The translations under genes were made by a program, and so were the position numbers. Of a stretch of DNA of 64,000 nt, positions 8,589 through 16,479 are shown piece by piece (the first letter of the stretch is position 1; each line of letters opens with the position of its first letter). The stretch is from contig NZ_CP088285.1 of NCBI RefSeq assembly GCF_011516645.4, positions 3,242,501 through 3,306,500 of the forward strand, given 5' to 3'. The notes under the pieces are model-generated. The model worked only from the letters and a program-made list of their open reading frames with translations. It had not been told where the DNA came from and did no database searches. Origin of the DNA: Bradyrhizobium septentrionale. Its GTDB lineage: Bacteria > Pseudomonadota > Alphaproteobacteria > Rhizobiales > Xanthobacteraceae.

Positions 8589-10187
8589 ATGGATCAGGAC
8601 CACAGGGACTGGTGGCGGCGCGGCATTTTCTATCAGATCTATCCGCGCTCGTTCGGGGATAGCGACGGCGATGGCGTCGGCGATCTCAGGGGGATCATCG
8701 CGCGGCTGCCCTACCTGACACGGCTCGGCGTCGACGCGATCTGGCTGTCGCCGGTCTTCCCGTCGCCGATGGCCGATTTCGGCTACGACATCTCCGATTA
8801 CACCGGCATCGACCCGCTGTTCGGCAGCATCGAGGATTTCGACGCGTTGGTCGCGGCCACGCACGATTGCGGCCTCAAGCTGATCCTCGACCTTGTGCCC
8901 AACCACACCTCCGACCAGCATCCCTGGTTCGTCGAGGCCAAGAGCTCGCGCGATAATCCGAAGCGCGACTGGTACATCTGGCGCGATCCGGCGCCGGATG
9001 GCAACTGGCTGTCGGAGTTCGGCGGCAGCGCCTGGGCCTATGACGAAGCCTCCGGCCAATATTATTATCACGCCTTCCTCGCCCAGCAGCCCGATCTCAA
9101 CTGGCGCAATCGCGAGGTCAGGGAGGCGGTCTACGACGTGATGCGCTTCTGGCTACGCAAGGGCGTCGACGGCTTTCGTGTCGACGTGATCTGGCACCTG
9201 ATCAAGGACGCCGAATTCCGCGACAACCCGCCGAATCCGCATTATCGCGAAGGCCGGCCGCCGCACGAGAAACTGCTGACGCAGTATTCGACCGATCAGC
9301 CCGAGGTGCACGCCGTCATCACCGAGATGCGCCGCGTTACCGATGATTTCGACAACCGCGTGCTGATCGGCGAGATTTATCTGCCGCTGCACCGGCTGGT
9401 TGCCTATTACGGCAACAATCTGCGCGGCGCGCAGATGCCGTTCAATTTCGCGCTGCTGTCGACCTTGTGGAGCGCGCGCTCGGTCGAGCAGATCATCGCC
9501 GATTACGAGAAGGCGCTGCCGCCGGGCGCGTGGCCGAACTGGGTGCTCGGCAATCATGATCGGCCGCGGGTGGCGAGCCGGGTGGGACCGGCGCAGGCCC
9601 CGGTCGCGGCGATGCTGCTGCTGACCTTGCGCGGCACGCCGACGCTCTATTACGGCGACGAGATCGGCATGCGCCAGGTTGCGATCGCGCCGGATCAGGT
9701 GCGTGATCCCTTCGAGAAGAACGTGCCTGACATCGGCGTCGGCCGCGACGGCTGCCGCACGCCGATGCAATGGAGTGCCGAACGCCATGCCGGCTTCTCG
9801 ACGGCGAGGCCCTGGCTGCCGCTCGCGCAGGATTTTGCGCGCGACAATGTCGCAAGCCTCGAGGCGGAGCGGGCGTCGATCCTCAACCTCTACAAGGCGC
9901 TGATCAGATTGCGGCGAACGCTGCCGCAGCTCGTCCATGGCAGCTATGAACCGGCGGCGGCGCAGGGCGATGTCCTGCTCTACCGGCGGCGCAGCGCGGA
10001 GGGCGTAGCCGTGATCGCGCTGAATTTCGGGGCGGTCCCCGCGTCGATCTCCTCAAGCGCGATCGGCTTCAACAACGAGGTCCTGCTCTCGACCTTGATG
10101 GACCGGCAGGGCGAGAGGGTCGATGGCGTGCTCGACCTGCGGGCGAACGAAGGCGTGATCCTCGGGTTGCCGCTGGATCTCGCGTAG
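8589..10187 (+). CDS. Alpha-glucosidase, GH13 family (oligo-1,6-glucosidase-like)
   Basis: This 532-residue enzyme has the GH13 alpha-amylase core in order. It contains YQIYPRSFGDSDGDGVGDL (about 15-33) and DLVPNHTS (101-108). The nucleophile region GFRVDV follows with Asp199, then the acid/base region LIGEIYLP with Glu261, and finally NHD (321-323). The absence of a signal peptide indicates cytoplasmic action on imported maltose, trehalulose, sucrose-like or oligosaccharide substrates. The compact QSDGDGVGD-type opening is typical of oligo-1,6-glucosidase and alpha-glucosidase groups. ATG 8589 was preferred because a GAGGGGGGAG run precedes it. No sugar transporter lies next to it. The gene is followed by a palindromic repeat. 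Confidence 0.92.
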   Translation: MDQDHRDWWRRGIFYQIYPRSFGDSDGDGVGDLRGIIARLPYLTRLGVDAIWLSPVFPSPMADFGYDISDYTGIDPLFGSIEDFDALVAATHDCGLKLILDLVPNHTSDQHPWFVEAKSSRDNPKRDWYIWRDPAPDGNWLSEFGGSAWAYDEASGQYYYHAFLAQQPDLNWRNREVREAVYDVMRFWLRKGVDGFRVDVIWHLIKDAEFRDNPPNPHYREGRPPHEKLLTQYSTDQPEVHAVITEMRRVTDDFDNRVLIGEIYLPLHRLVAYYGNNLRGAQMPFNFALLSTLWSARSVEQIIADYEKALPPGAWPNWVLGNHDRPRVASRVGPAQAPVAAMLLLTLRGTPTLYYGDEIGMRQVAIAPDQVRDPFEKNVPDIGVGRDGCRTPMQWSAERHAGFSTARPWLPLAQDFARDNVASLEAERASILNLYKALIRLRRTLPQLVHGSYEPAAAQGDVLLYRRRSAEGVAVIALNFGAVPASISSSAIGFNNEVLLSTLMDRQGERVDGVLDLRANEGVILGLPLDLA

Positions 10188-10205
10188 CCTCCGTAACTCG
10201 CTGGC

Positions 10206-10383
10206 TCCCTCTCCCGCTTGCGGGGGAGGGTGGGGTGGGGGTCGCTCCACAACGGGGCTCTCGACGGTCGATCGCGAACACTTCGGTTGGCTTCGCGGGC
10301 GCGAAATATTCCTCGTAAACAATCGCCGCTCCCACCCGGCGAAAGCCCCCACCCTGACCCTCCCCCGCAAGCGGGGGAGGGAA
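10206..10383. repeat. Palindromic repeat, family E
   Basis: The ends CCCTCTCCCGCTTGCGGG and CCCGCAAGCGGGGGAGGG are mutually complementary and each contains its own hairpin. It lies between the convergent glucosidase and VWA genes, where it could act as a bidirectional terminator. A related element lies at 41706. Confidence 0.7.
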
Positions 10384-10403
10384 CGGATAGAGCATGGCCT
10401 GCC

Positions 10404-11522
10404 CTACCGCTTGATCTGGGCCTTCAGCGTGTCCTCGACCACGCGATCGAACGATGACGCCTTCGGCGCGCTCTTGCGGTGCTCGGCGACGTATTTGTCG
10501 CGTTTGGCGACCAGCGCAGCGAGTTTTTCGTTGAGCGCCTTGCGCTGGGTAATCTGCTTGTCGATCTCGGCGCTGCGCGCTTCTGGTTTCATGGCGCGGA
10601 GATTGTCGGGCAGCTCCTCCTCCTTGACCTTCGCCACATCGTTGCGGCCGGCTGCGACGTCGGCGACCAGGTCGCCATCGCCGGTGACCGCCTCCGAGGT
10701 CGCCTTCGACCGCTTGTTGATGAAGCTCGCCATCTCCGAGGCGCGCGCCGGCGAAGCTGCGGCGACGCTCGACAGCTGCTGGGTCTTGGATTCGGTACGC
10801 TTCTGCAGCGCGCGCGGGCCGTAGGGAATCACGGTGCCGTTGATCTCGCGCTGCAGGATGATGATGTCCTCGTCGAACGGCGTCTCGATGGTGACGATCT
10901 GGCCGCCATCCTGCGGGATCGGGATGAACTCGCCGTTGCCGTTCTGCGCGATATCGCGCCACACCCGCTCGGTATCCTGCGCGTTGCCGGCGAGTACGGC
11001 GTTGACGATGATGTCGCGTTGCTTGGCGACCGCGAGCGTGACCGGGTATTTGGTGTCCTGCGCATAGTCCATGTGCGGCGGGGCGTCGCCGACCAGGAAC
11101 ACGATGCGCGTGCTGTCGCGGCCTTGCGTCCATTGCATCTTGTTGACGGCGACGTCGAGCGCCTCGTTGACGCTCTCCGGCCAGTCGCCGCCACCCCGCG
11201 CTTTCAATTCCAGCAGATTAGCGTAGAGATCCTGGATGTCGCGCGTCAGCTCGACCTTCCTGGTCACATACTCATCGCCGATGTCGCGATAGGCGATCAG
11301 GCCCATCCGGATGTCGGCGTCGGGATTGGAATCGACGATCGCAGTGGCGATCGACCAGATCTTGCGCTTGGCGCCCTCGATCAATCCGCCCATCGAGCCC
11401 GTGGTATCGAGCACGAAGGCGACCTCGACCACGGGCCTGGCGATGGCCGAGGACAGTCCGGCGGGCAGCGGAAGGGTTGCGAGAGCGAAGACGAGTGAGC
11501 GAAGCGAGATGCGTGACCGCAT
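10404..11522 (-). CDS. VWA domain-containing exported protein
   Basis: The 372-residue product starts with a signal peptide (residues 1-28, MRSRISLRSLVFALATLPLP and an Ala-rich end). A von Willebrand factor A domain follows, with the metal-site motif DTTGSM (Asp39, Thr41, Ser43) and IVFLVGDAPPH later in the domain. The C-terminal third is charged and helical, rich in Lys, Glu and Ala. Related alphaproteobacterial proteins are periplasmic VWA proteins of unknown role. GGAGGAGAG just before 11522 fixes the start, which also gives a clean signal peptide. It is divergent from mmcB; a 14-bp inverted repeat sits in the shared spacer. Confidence 0.87.
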   Translation of the reverse strand: MRSRISLRSLVFALATLPLPAGLSSAIARPVVEVAFVLDTTGSMGGLIEGAKRKIWSIATAIVDSNPDADIRMGLIAYRDIGDEYVTRKVELTRDIQDLYANLLELKARGGGDWPESVNEALDVAVNKMQWTQGRDSTRIVFLVGDAPPHMDYAQDTKYPVTLAVAKQRDIIVNAVLAGNAQDTERVWRDIAQNGNGEFIPIPQDGGQIVTIETPFDEDIIILQREINGTVIPYGPRALQKRTESKTQQLSSVAAASPARASEMASFINKRSKATSEAVTGDGDLVADVAAGRNDVAKVKEEELPDNLRAMKPEARSAEIDKQITQRKALNEKLAALVAKRDKYVAEHRKSAPKASSFDRVVEDTLKAQIKR

Positions 11523-11670
11523 GGGTCTCTCCTCCAGTGGTTTCGTCCCTCGGAACCAAGGTTCCATCGGCTTCGCGGTGGCTTGAGGCCGAAATCGCGG
11601 CGGCCTGGGTGCGAATTTGCGGCCGATTCCGGCGCTGCCGCCACGCAACGGAATCGGCTACTCTCGGCAG

Positions 11671-12153
11671 ATGGAATCGCCCGCCCGCCAGATCGCGCTT
11701 GTGCCCGCGCCCGACCGACGCCAGTCGGACACCGCCCTTGCGATCGCGCGCGGCACGGCGAGGCTTCTGAGATCGCTCGGATTTTCCTGCATCAGCGAGC
11801 TGCCGCTGCCGTCCGGCCGCCGCGCCGATCTGGTCGCACTGAACGAGCGCGGCGAGATCTGGATCGTCGAGATCAAGTCGTCGGTCGAGGATTTGCGCGC
11901 CGATCAGAAATGGCAGGACTACCGGATGCATTGCGACCGGCTGTTCTTCGCCTTCACGCAGGATCTGCCGTGCGAGATCTTCCCCGTGGACACCGGCCTG
12001 ATCATCGCTGACGCCTATGGCGCGCATCTGCATTGCGAGGCGCCGGAGCACCGCCTGCCGGCCGCCACGCGCAAGGCGATGACGGTGCGCTTTGCCATTG
12101 CCGCGGCGCAGCGCATCAACCGCCTGGTCGATCCGCAGGGGCACGAGTTTTAG
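11671..12153 (+). CDS. mmcB: MmcB family DNA repair protein
   Basis: The 160-residue protein resembles MmcB (DUF1052), an alphaproteobacterial protein with a restriction-endonuclease-like fold. The visible nuclease-type pattern is GRRADLVAL followed by IWIVEIKSSVEDLRAD (about residues 48-77), the D...ExK arrangement of PD-(D/E)XK enzymes. In Caulobacter, MmcB is in the SOS regulon and supports resistance to mitomycin C. I see no clear LexA box in the 148-bp spacer shared with the VWA gene. The ATG at 11671 follows CGGCAG, a weak ribosome site. The symbol is by family resemblance. Confidence 0.85.
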   Translation: MESPARQIALVPAPDRRQSDTALAIARGTARLLRSLGFSCISELPLPSGRRADLVALNERGEIWIVEIKSSVEDLRADQKWQDYRMHCDRLFFAFTQDLPCEIFPVDTGLIIADAYGAHLHCEAPEHRLPAATRKAMTVRFAIAAAQRINRLVDPQGHEF

Positions 12154-12174
12154 AGACGAGCAAGGTCGTCACTC

Positions 12175-12280
12175 CGTCATCCTGAGGCGCTCGCGTAGCG
12201 AGCCTCGAAGGATGAATCGGCCCGGCTGGTGGCCGTCGACCCTTCGAGACGTCCGCTTCGCGGTCTCCTCAGGGTGACGG
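12175..12280. repeat. Palindromic repeat, family B
   Basis: CGTCATCCTGAGGCGCTCGC opens it and CTCCTCAGGGTGACGG closes it. The centre has CCGGCTGGTGGCCGTCGACC. It is the first of several elements packed into the 12154-12618 gap. Related copies lie at 21856, 34181, 50576 and 59413. Confidence 0.75.
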
Positions 12281-12304
12281 AATTGGTTTACTCAGCTTGC
12301 TCAG

Positions 12305-12408
12305 TGTCATCACCCGCGCATGCGGGTGATCCAGTATTCCAGAGACGGTCGTGCTTGAGCCCATAGGCCGCGGCGTACTGGGTCGCCCGGTCGAGCCGGG
12401 CGACGACA
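12305..12408. repeat. Palindromic repeat, family C
   Basis: GTCATCACCCGCGCATGCGG opens it and GAGCCGGGCGACGAC closes it. The interior ATAGGCCGCGGCGTACTGG is shared nearly exactly with the element at 18870. A truncated family B end, CTCTCAGGGTGACGG, follows at about 12436-12451. Confidence 0.72.
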
Positions 12409-12461
12409 ACAGTGGATGAAGACAAAGCTTCACATCCTCTCAGGGTGACGGAGATAGAGCC

Positions 12462-12552
12462 GTAGGATGACTAGACTAGCGCGGAGCGAAACCCGTCGCT
12501 TGTCGCCGCGGCGCGAGGTTGGTGGGTTTCACTGCGCTCTACCCACCCTAGG
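12462..12552. repeat. Palindromic repeat, family F
   Basis: GTAGGATGACTAGACTAGCG opens it and CGCTCTACCCACCCTAGG closes it. It has internal GCGAAACCCGTCG and GGTGGGTTTCACTGCG blocks. The copy at 63175 is better preserved. Confidence 0.65.
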
Positions 12553-12554
12553 AA

Positions 12555-12594
12555 AGCTACAAAAGCAAATGGCCGGGCAGCAAGGCCCGGCCAT
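12555..12594 (-). terminator. Rho-independent terminator of regR
   Basis: ATGGCCGGGC and GCCCGGCCAT form a perfect 10-bp stem with a six-base loop at 12569-12594. On the minus strand it is followed by TTGCTTTTG. It lies 25 bp past the regR stop, so it suits the minus-strand RegSR genes. Confidence 0.75.
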
Positions 12595-12618
12595 CGCTAA
12601 AGCATGTGAAGCAACCGC

Positions 12619-13173
12619 TCAGCGCGGGGCGCGCTTGGCGAGGATGCGCTGCAGCGTGCGGCGGTGCATGTTGAGGCGGCGCGCGGTCTCCGAGACGTTG
12701 CGGTTGCACATCTCGTAGATGCGCTGGATGTGCTCCCAGCGCACGCGGTCCGCCGACATCGGATTGGCCGGCAGCTCGGATTTCTCGGTGCCGGTTGCGA
12801 GCAGGGCTGCGACGACGTCATCGGCGTCGGCGGGCTTCGACAGATAATCGACGGCGCCCATCTTCACCGCGGTGACGGCGGTGGCGATGTTGCCGTAGCC
12901 GGTCAGTACGATCGCGCGTGCGTCCGGCCGCTTGCGCTTCAACGCGGAGACGACGTCGAGGCCGTTGCCGTCGCCAAGCCTGAGGTCGACGACCGCGAAA
13001 GCGGGCGCGGCGCGGCCGATCTCGGCGAGACCATCAGACACCGTGTCGCATGACTTCACCGCAAATCCGCGCGTCTCCATGGCGCGCGACAGGCGCTCCA
13101 GGAACGGCTTGTCGTCCTCGACGATGAGGAGCGAGCGGTCGGCATGGTCATTCAGTTCAGTGATGGCGTTCAC
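12619..13173 (-). CDS. regR: RegR/ActR/PrrA family redox response regulator
   Basis: The 184-residue protein has a receiver domain (residues 13-125) with acidic pocket Glu19/Asp20/Asp21, phospho-acceptor Asp63 in FAVVDLRLGDG and the switch Lys in YLSKPAD. A C-terminal Fis-type helix-turn-helix (about 135-184) contains the highly conserved NVSETARRLNMHRRTLQRIL. This is the RegR/ActR/PrrA regulator that activates nitrogen-fixation, respiratory and redox genes when phosphorylated by its partner kinase. GTG 13173 gives the usual 184-residue length and a natural N-terminus (NAITELND). The kinase gene regS lies 119 bp upstream on the same strand, and a strong terminator follows. Identification is confident; the exact regulon cannot be read here. 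Confidence 0.95.
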   Translation of the reverse strand: MNAITELNDHADRSLLIVEDDKPFLERLSRAMETRGFAVKSCDTVSDGLAEIGRAAPAFAVVDLRLGDGNGLDVVSALKRKRPDARAIVLTGYGNIATAVTAVKMGAVDYLSKPADADDVVAALLATGTEKSELPANPMSADRVRWEHIQRIYEMCNRNVSETARRLNMHRRTLQRILAKRAPR

Positions 13174-13292
13174 GGTCCATTTTTCCCTGTGGCAGACACC
13201 CACAATATGGGCTCCTACCGTGGCGCTGCCAAGGCAGCCGAAAGTCGCGTCGGCTGCATCCGGTATGCCAGAGTTGTGATTAAGAATCGTTC

Positions 13293-14612
13293 TTAAGCTG
13301 CGGTTTCGTCGCCCGGCGCGGCTTCCTCGAAGCGCTCGCGCGGCCAGACAATCTGCACCACGGCGCCGTGATCGGGGAAGGTGCGATTGGTAAACGACAC
13401 CTTGGCGCCGGTCCGTTCCAGCAGCGTCCTTGCGATGAAAACGCCCAGACCCAAGCCTCCACGGGCGTTTTGGGCTTCATCTGCGCCCCGGCGGCGTGAC
13501 AAATACGGCTCGCCGATCCGCTTCAGCATATCAGGCGCAATGCCGGGGCCGTCGTCGGAAACGACGATCTCGATGGTTTCCGCGTTCCACCACGCGTTCA
13601 CCTCGACGGTCTGGTGCGCGAAATCGACCGCATTCTCGAGAATGTTTCCGACGCCATAGAGGATCGCCGGATTGCGTGCCGCGACCGGTTCACTCGTTGC
13701 TGCGACAGCAAGCCGCACCTTGATGTTGATGCCGAAATCGCGATGCGGTGCCACCGCCTCCTCGATCAGGGTCGACAGCTTCATGGTGTCGAACGGCGCG
13801 CCGCTCGAGGAGAGTTGCGCGATCTTGCTCAGGATGTCGCGGCAGCGCTGCGCCTGTTCCCGCACCGTCTTCAGGTCGCCAGTGATGGCCGGGTCATGCA
13901 CCGTCTTCTCGAGCTCGCGCGAGATCAGGAAGATCGTCGACAGTGGCGTGCCGAGTTCGTGGGCTGCTGCGGCGGCGAGGCCGTCGAGCTGGGTCAGATG
14001 CTGCTCGCGCGTCAGCACCAGCTCGGTCGCGGCGAGCGCATCGGAGAGCTGACGCGCCTCCTCGGTCACCTGGAATGCGTAAAGGCTGGTGACGCCGATC
14101 GCGAGCAGGATCGAGAGCCAAACGCCGATCAGATAGATCGGCGGCAGCACCAGCGGATCGTCGCCATCCCAGGGCAATGGCAGATGGTAGAAGAACAGCG
14201 CCGAGGCACAGGCGACCGCAACGCAGCCGAGCGCGATCGTCAGCCGGATCGGCAGCACCGTGGCCGAGATCAGGACCGGCGCCAGGAACAGGAACGAGAA
14301 CGGGTTCTGCAACCCGCCGGTGAAGTACAGGAGCCCACCGAGCTCGACGATGTTGAAGGCGAGCAGGGCCGCGGCATAGACCGGCTCCAGCCGCTGCATC
14401 GGGTTGAACGCGATCTGCAGCGCCAGATTGAGCAGCGCCGAGAATGTCACGATGGTGACGCAGGGGACGATCGGAACGTCGAATTCCAGTCCCTGGGCGA
14501 CGATGAAGATCGCGACCAGCTGGCCGAGCGCGGCGAGCCAGCGCAGCCGCAGGATCGTATCGAGGCGGACATAGCGGCGGGGCTGGCGGAAATCGGAAGC
14601 GACGTCGGTCAT
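13293..14612 (-). CDS. regS: RegS/RegB/ActS/PrrB family redox sensor histidine kinase
   Basis: The 439-residue protein has six hydrophobic helices (about 20-185), then dimerisation and ATPase domains. The family-specific loop GGLQNPF (99-105), linked to quinone sensing in RegB, lies between membrane segments. The phosphorylated His218 is in AAAAHELGTPLSTIF. Cys257 in AQRCRDIL matches the position of the redox cysteine studied in RegB. The ATPase domain shows GNILENAVDFA, SDDGPGIAP and GGLGLGVFIA. It senses respiratory redox state and controls RegR. The gene precedes regR on the same strand with a 119-bp gap, so separate or shared transcription is possible. It is divergent from an ABC exporter operon. 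Confidence 0.95.
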   Translation of the reverse strand: MTDVASDFRQPRRYVRLDTILRLRWLAALGQLVAIFIVAQGLEFDVPIVPCVTIVTFSALLNLALQIAFNPMQRLEPVYAAALLAFNIVELGGLLYFTGGLQNPFSFLFLAPVLISATVLPIRLTIALGCVAVACASALFFYHLPLPWDGDDPLVLPPIYLIGVWLSILLAIGVTSLYAFQVTEEARQLSDALAATELVLTREQHLTQLDGLAAAAAHELGTPLSTIFLISRELEKTVHDPAITGDLKTVREQAQRCRDILSKIAQLSSSGAPFDTMKLSTLIEEAVAPHRDFGINIKVRLAVAATSEPVAARNPAILYGVGNILENAVDFAHQTVEVNAWWNAETIEIVVSDDGPGIAPDMLKRIGEPYLSRRRGADEAQNARGGLGLGVFIARTLLERTGAKVSFTNRTFPDHGAVVQIVWPRERFEEAAPGDETAA

Positions 14613-14706
14613 CTCGGGACCTTAGCTGTGCCGTGGGCGGCGCACAAATTCGCGACTTAGCGCAACGATGCGGAGCAAGCCTTGCGCTTATTGTCGCAAT
14701 GGCTCA

Positions 14707-15531
14707 ATGAACGGCCAGATGCAACAGAGCGATACAAGTCAGGGGCAACCGCCCACGGCTCATGAAGCGCCCGCGGCTGAACAGGGCGGATCGGCCGCGA
14801 TCGACGTCGCGCATCTCGTCAAGGTCTACAAGACCACCCGCGCGGTCGACGGCATTTCCTTCCGCATCGCGCGTGGCAGCATCACCGGCCTGCTCGGCGG
14901 CAACGGCGCCGGCAAGACCACGACGATCGCGATGATCATGGGCCTGGTGCTGCCGACCTCGGGCAGCGTCGCGGTGCTCGGCGCGAAAATTCCCGAGCAG
15001 CGCTATGACGTGCTGGGCCGGATGAATTTCGAGAGCCCCTATGTCGACATGCCGATGCGGCTCACGGTGCGGCAGAACCTGACCATCTTCGGGCGCCTCT
15101 ATGCCGTGAAGCATTTGCGCGAGCGGATCGACCAGCTCGCCGCCGATCTCGATCTCACCGAATTCCTCGACCGTTCCAACGGCAAGCTCTCCGCCGGGCA
15201 GAAGACCCGCGTCGCGCTGGCGAAGGCGCTGATCAACGAGCCGGACCTCTTGCTGCTCGACGAGCCGACCGCCTCGCTCGACCCGGATACCGCCGATTGG
15301 GTGCGGCAGCATCTCGAGACCTACCGCAAGACCCATAACGCGACCATCCTGCTGGCGTCGCACAACATGCTGGAGGTCGAGCGTCTCTGTGATCGCGTCA
15401 TCATCATGAAACGCGGCAAGATCCAGGACGACGATAGCCCCGACAGGATCATGGCGCGCTACAACCGCGACACGCTGGAAGAGGTGTTTCTCGACGTCGC
15501 GCGCGGCCGCATCCGGGAGGGCGCGCCATGA
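14707..15531 (+). CDS. ABC transporter ATP-binding protein (ABC-2 type exporter)
   Basis: The 274-residue ATPase has a Gln/Pro-rich N-terminal extension of about 30 residues. A standard domain follows: Walker A GGNGAGKTTT, a Q-loop region replaced by MNFESPYVDMP, signature LSAGQKTRV, Walker B LLLLDEPTASLD and switch ASHNM. It resembles the NodI/CcmA-type ATPases that pair with ABC-2 permeases to export lipids, polysaccharides or drugs. The permease follows with a 4-base overlap (ATGA), so the two are co-translated. The start at 14707 is uncertain because neither it nor ATG 14668 has a clear ribosome site. The substrate is unknown. Confidence 0.85.
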   Translation: MNGQMQQSDTSQGQPPTAHEAPAAEQGGSAAIDVAHLVKVYKTTRAVDGISFRIARGSITGLLGGNGAGKTTTIAMIMGLVLPTSGSVAVLGAKIPEQRYDVLGRMNFESPYVDMPMRLTVRQNLTIFGRLYAVKHLRERIDQLAADLDLTEFLDRSNGKLSAGQKTRVALAKALINEPDLLLLDEPTASLDPDTADWVRQHLETYRKTHNATILLASHNMLEVERLCDRVIIMKRGKIQDDDSPDRIMARYNRDTLEEVFLDVARGRIREGAP

Positions 15532-16352
15532 GCGAACTCGTCAGCCACCACCAGCGCGGGATTTCATTGCACCGCATCAATGCGATGGTGCTGCGCTATT
15601 GGTATCTGTTGATGTCGTCATGGCCGCGGCTGCTGGAGCTGGTCTACTGGCCGGCATTGCAGATCATCACCTGGGGTTTCCTGCAGAATTACATCTCGCA
15701 GTCATCCGGCTTCTTCGCCAAGGCCGGCGGCACGCTGATCGGCGCGGTGATCCTGTGGGACATCCTGTTCCGCGGCCAGCTCGGTTTCTCGATCTCGTTC
15801 CTGGAGGAGATGTGGGCGCGCAATCTCGGCAACCTGATGATGAGCCCGCTGAAGCCGATCGAATTCCTGCTTTCGCTGATGATCATGAGCGTGATCCGGC
15901 TCGCCATCGGCGTGATCCCGATGACGCTGCTGGCGCTGTTCTTCTTCGGCTTCAACTTCTACGCCATCGGGCTGCCGCTGATCGCATTCTTCTGCAATCT
16001 GATCTTCACCAGCTGGTCGGTCGGCGTGTTCGCCTCGGGCCTCGTGCTGCGCAACGGGTTAGGGGCGGAAAGCATCGTCTGGACATTGATGTTCGCGGTG
16101 ATGCCGCTGGCCTGCATCTATTATCCGGTCGAGGTGCTGCCGGGATGGCTGCAAGTCGTCGCCTGGACGCTGCCGCCGACCTATGTGTTCGAAGGCATGC
16201 GCTCGCTCTTGATCGATCACGTCTTCCGCGCCGACCTGATGGTGTGGGCGCTGGTCATCAACGCGATCCTGTTTGCTGCCTCTTTTGCGACCTTCCTTGC
16301 CCTTTTGCAGAGCGCCAAGCACAACGGGTCGCTGCTGTCAGGTGGTGAATAA
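15528..16352 (+). CDS. ABC-2 type transporter permease
   Basis: The 274-residue membrane protein has about six helices and an N-terminal amphipathic stretch (RINAMVLRYWYLLMSSWPRL), as in ABC-2 permeases of the NodJ/DrrB kind. Polar residues in YYPVEVLPGWLQVVAWTLPP (about 198-220) match the conserved ABC-2 periplasmic loop. It overlaps the ATPase gene by four bases, so the pair probably forms a 2+2 exporter in the inner membrane. There is no accessory gene and the substrate cannot be inferred. The next gene, phaZ, starts 127 bp later and probably has its own promoter. Confidence 0.87.
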   Translation: MSELVSHHQRGISLHRINAMVLRYWYLLMSSWPRLLELVYWPALQIITWGFLQNYISQSSGFFAKAGGTLIGAVILWDILFRGQLGFSISFLEEMWARNLGNLMMSPLKPIEFLLSLMIMSVIRLAIGVIPMTLLALFFFGFNFYAIGLPLIAFFCNLIFTSWSVGVFASGLVLRNGLGAESIVWTLMFAVMPLACIYYPVEVLPGWLQVVAWTLPPTYVFEGMRSLLIDHVFRADLMVWALVINAILFAASFATFLALLQSAKHNGSLLSGGE

Positions 16353-16415
16353 ATGTCACTTTCGCGTGGAATCTCGGTGTATTAGCCCGATATCACCCCC
16401 ACATTTGGCTAGCGG

Positions 16416-16439
16416 CGCATTGACGCATTGTTACGCATT
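16416..16439. promoter_or_regulatory. Three direct CGCATT repeats upstream of phaZ
   Basis: CGCATT occurs at 16416, 16424 and 16434, spaced 8 and 10 bases, 40-60 bp before the phaZ ATG. A TTGACG hexamer sits inside the run. It could be a regulator site or part of the promoter; the repeats are short and chance is possible. Confidence 0.25.
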
Positions 16440-16479
16440 CGTCAGGATGCTGCGGCGCAAAACAGGGGTCTGAAACACT

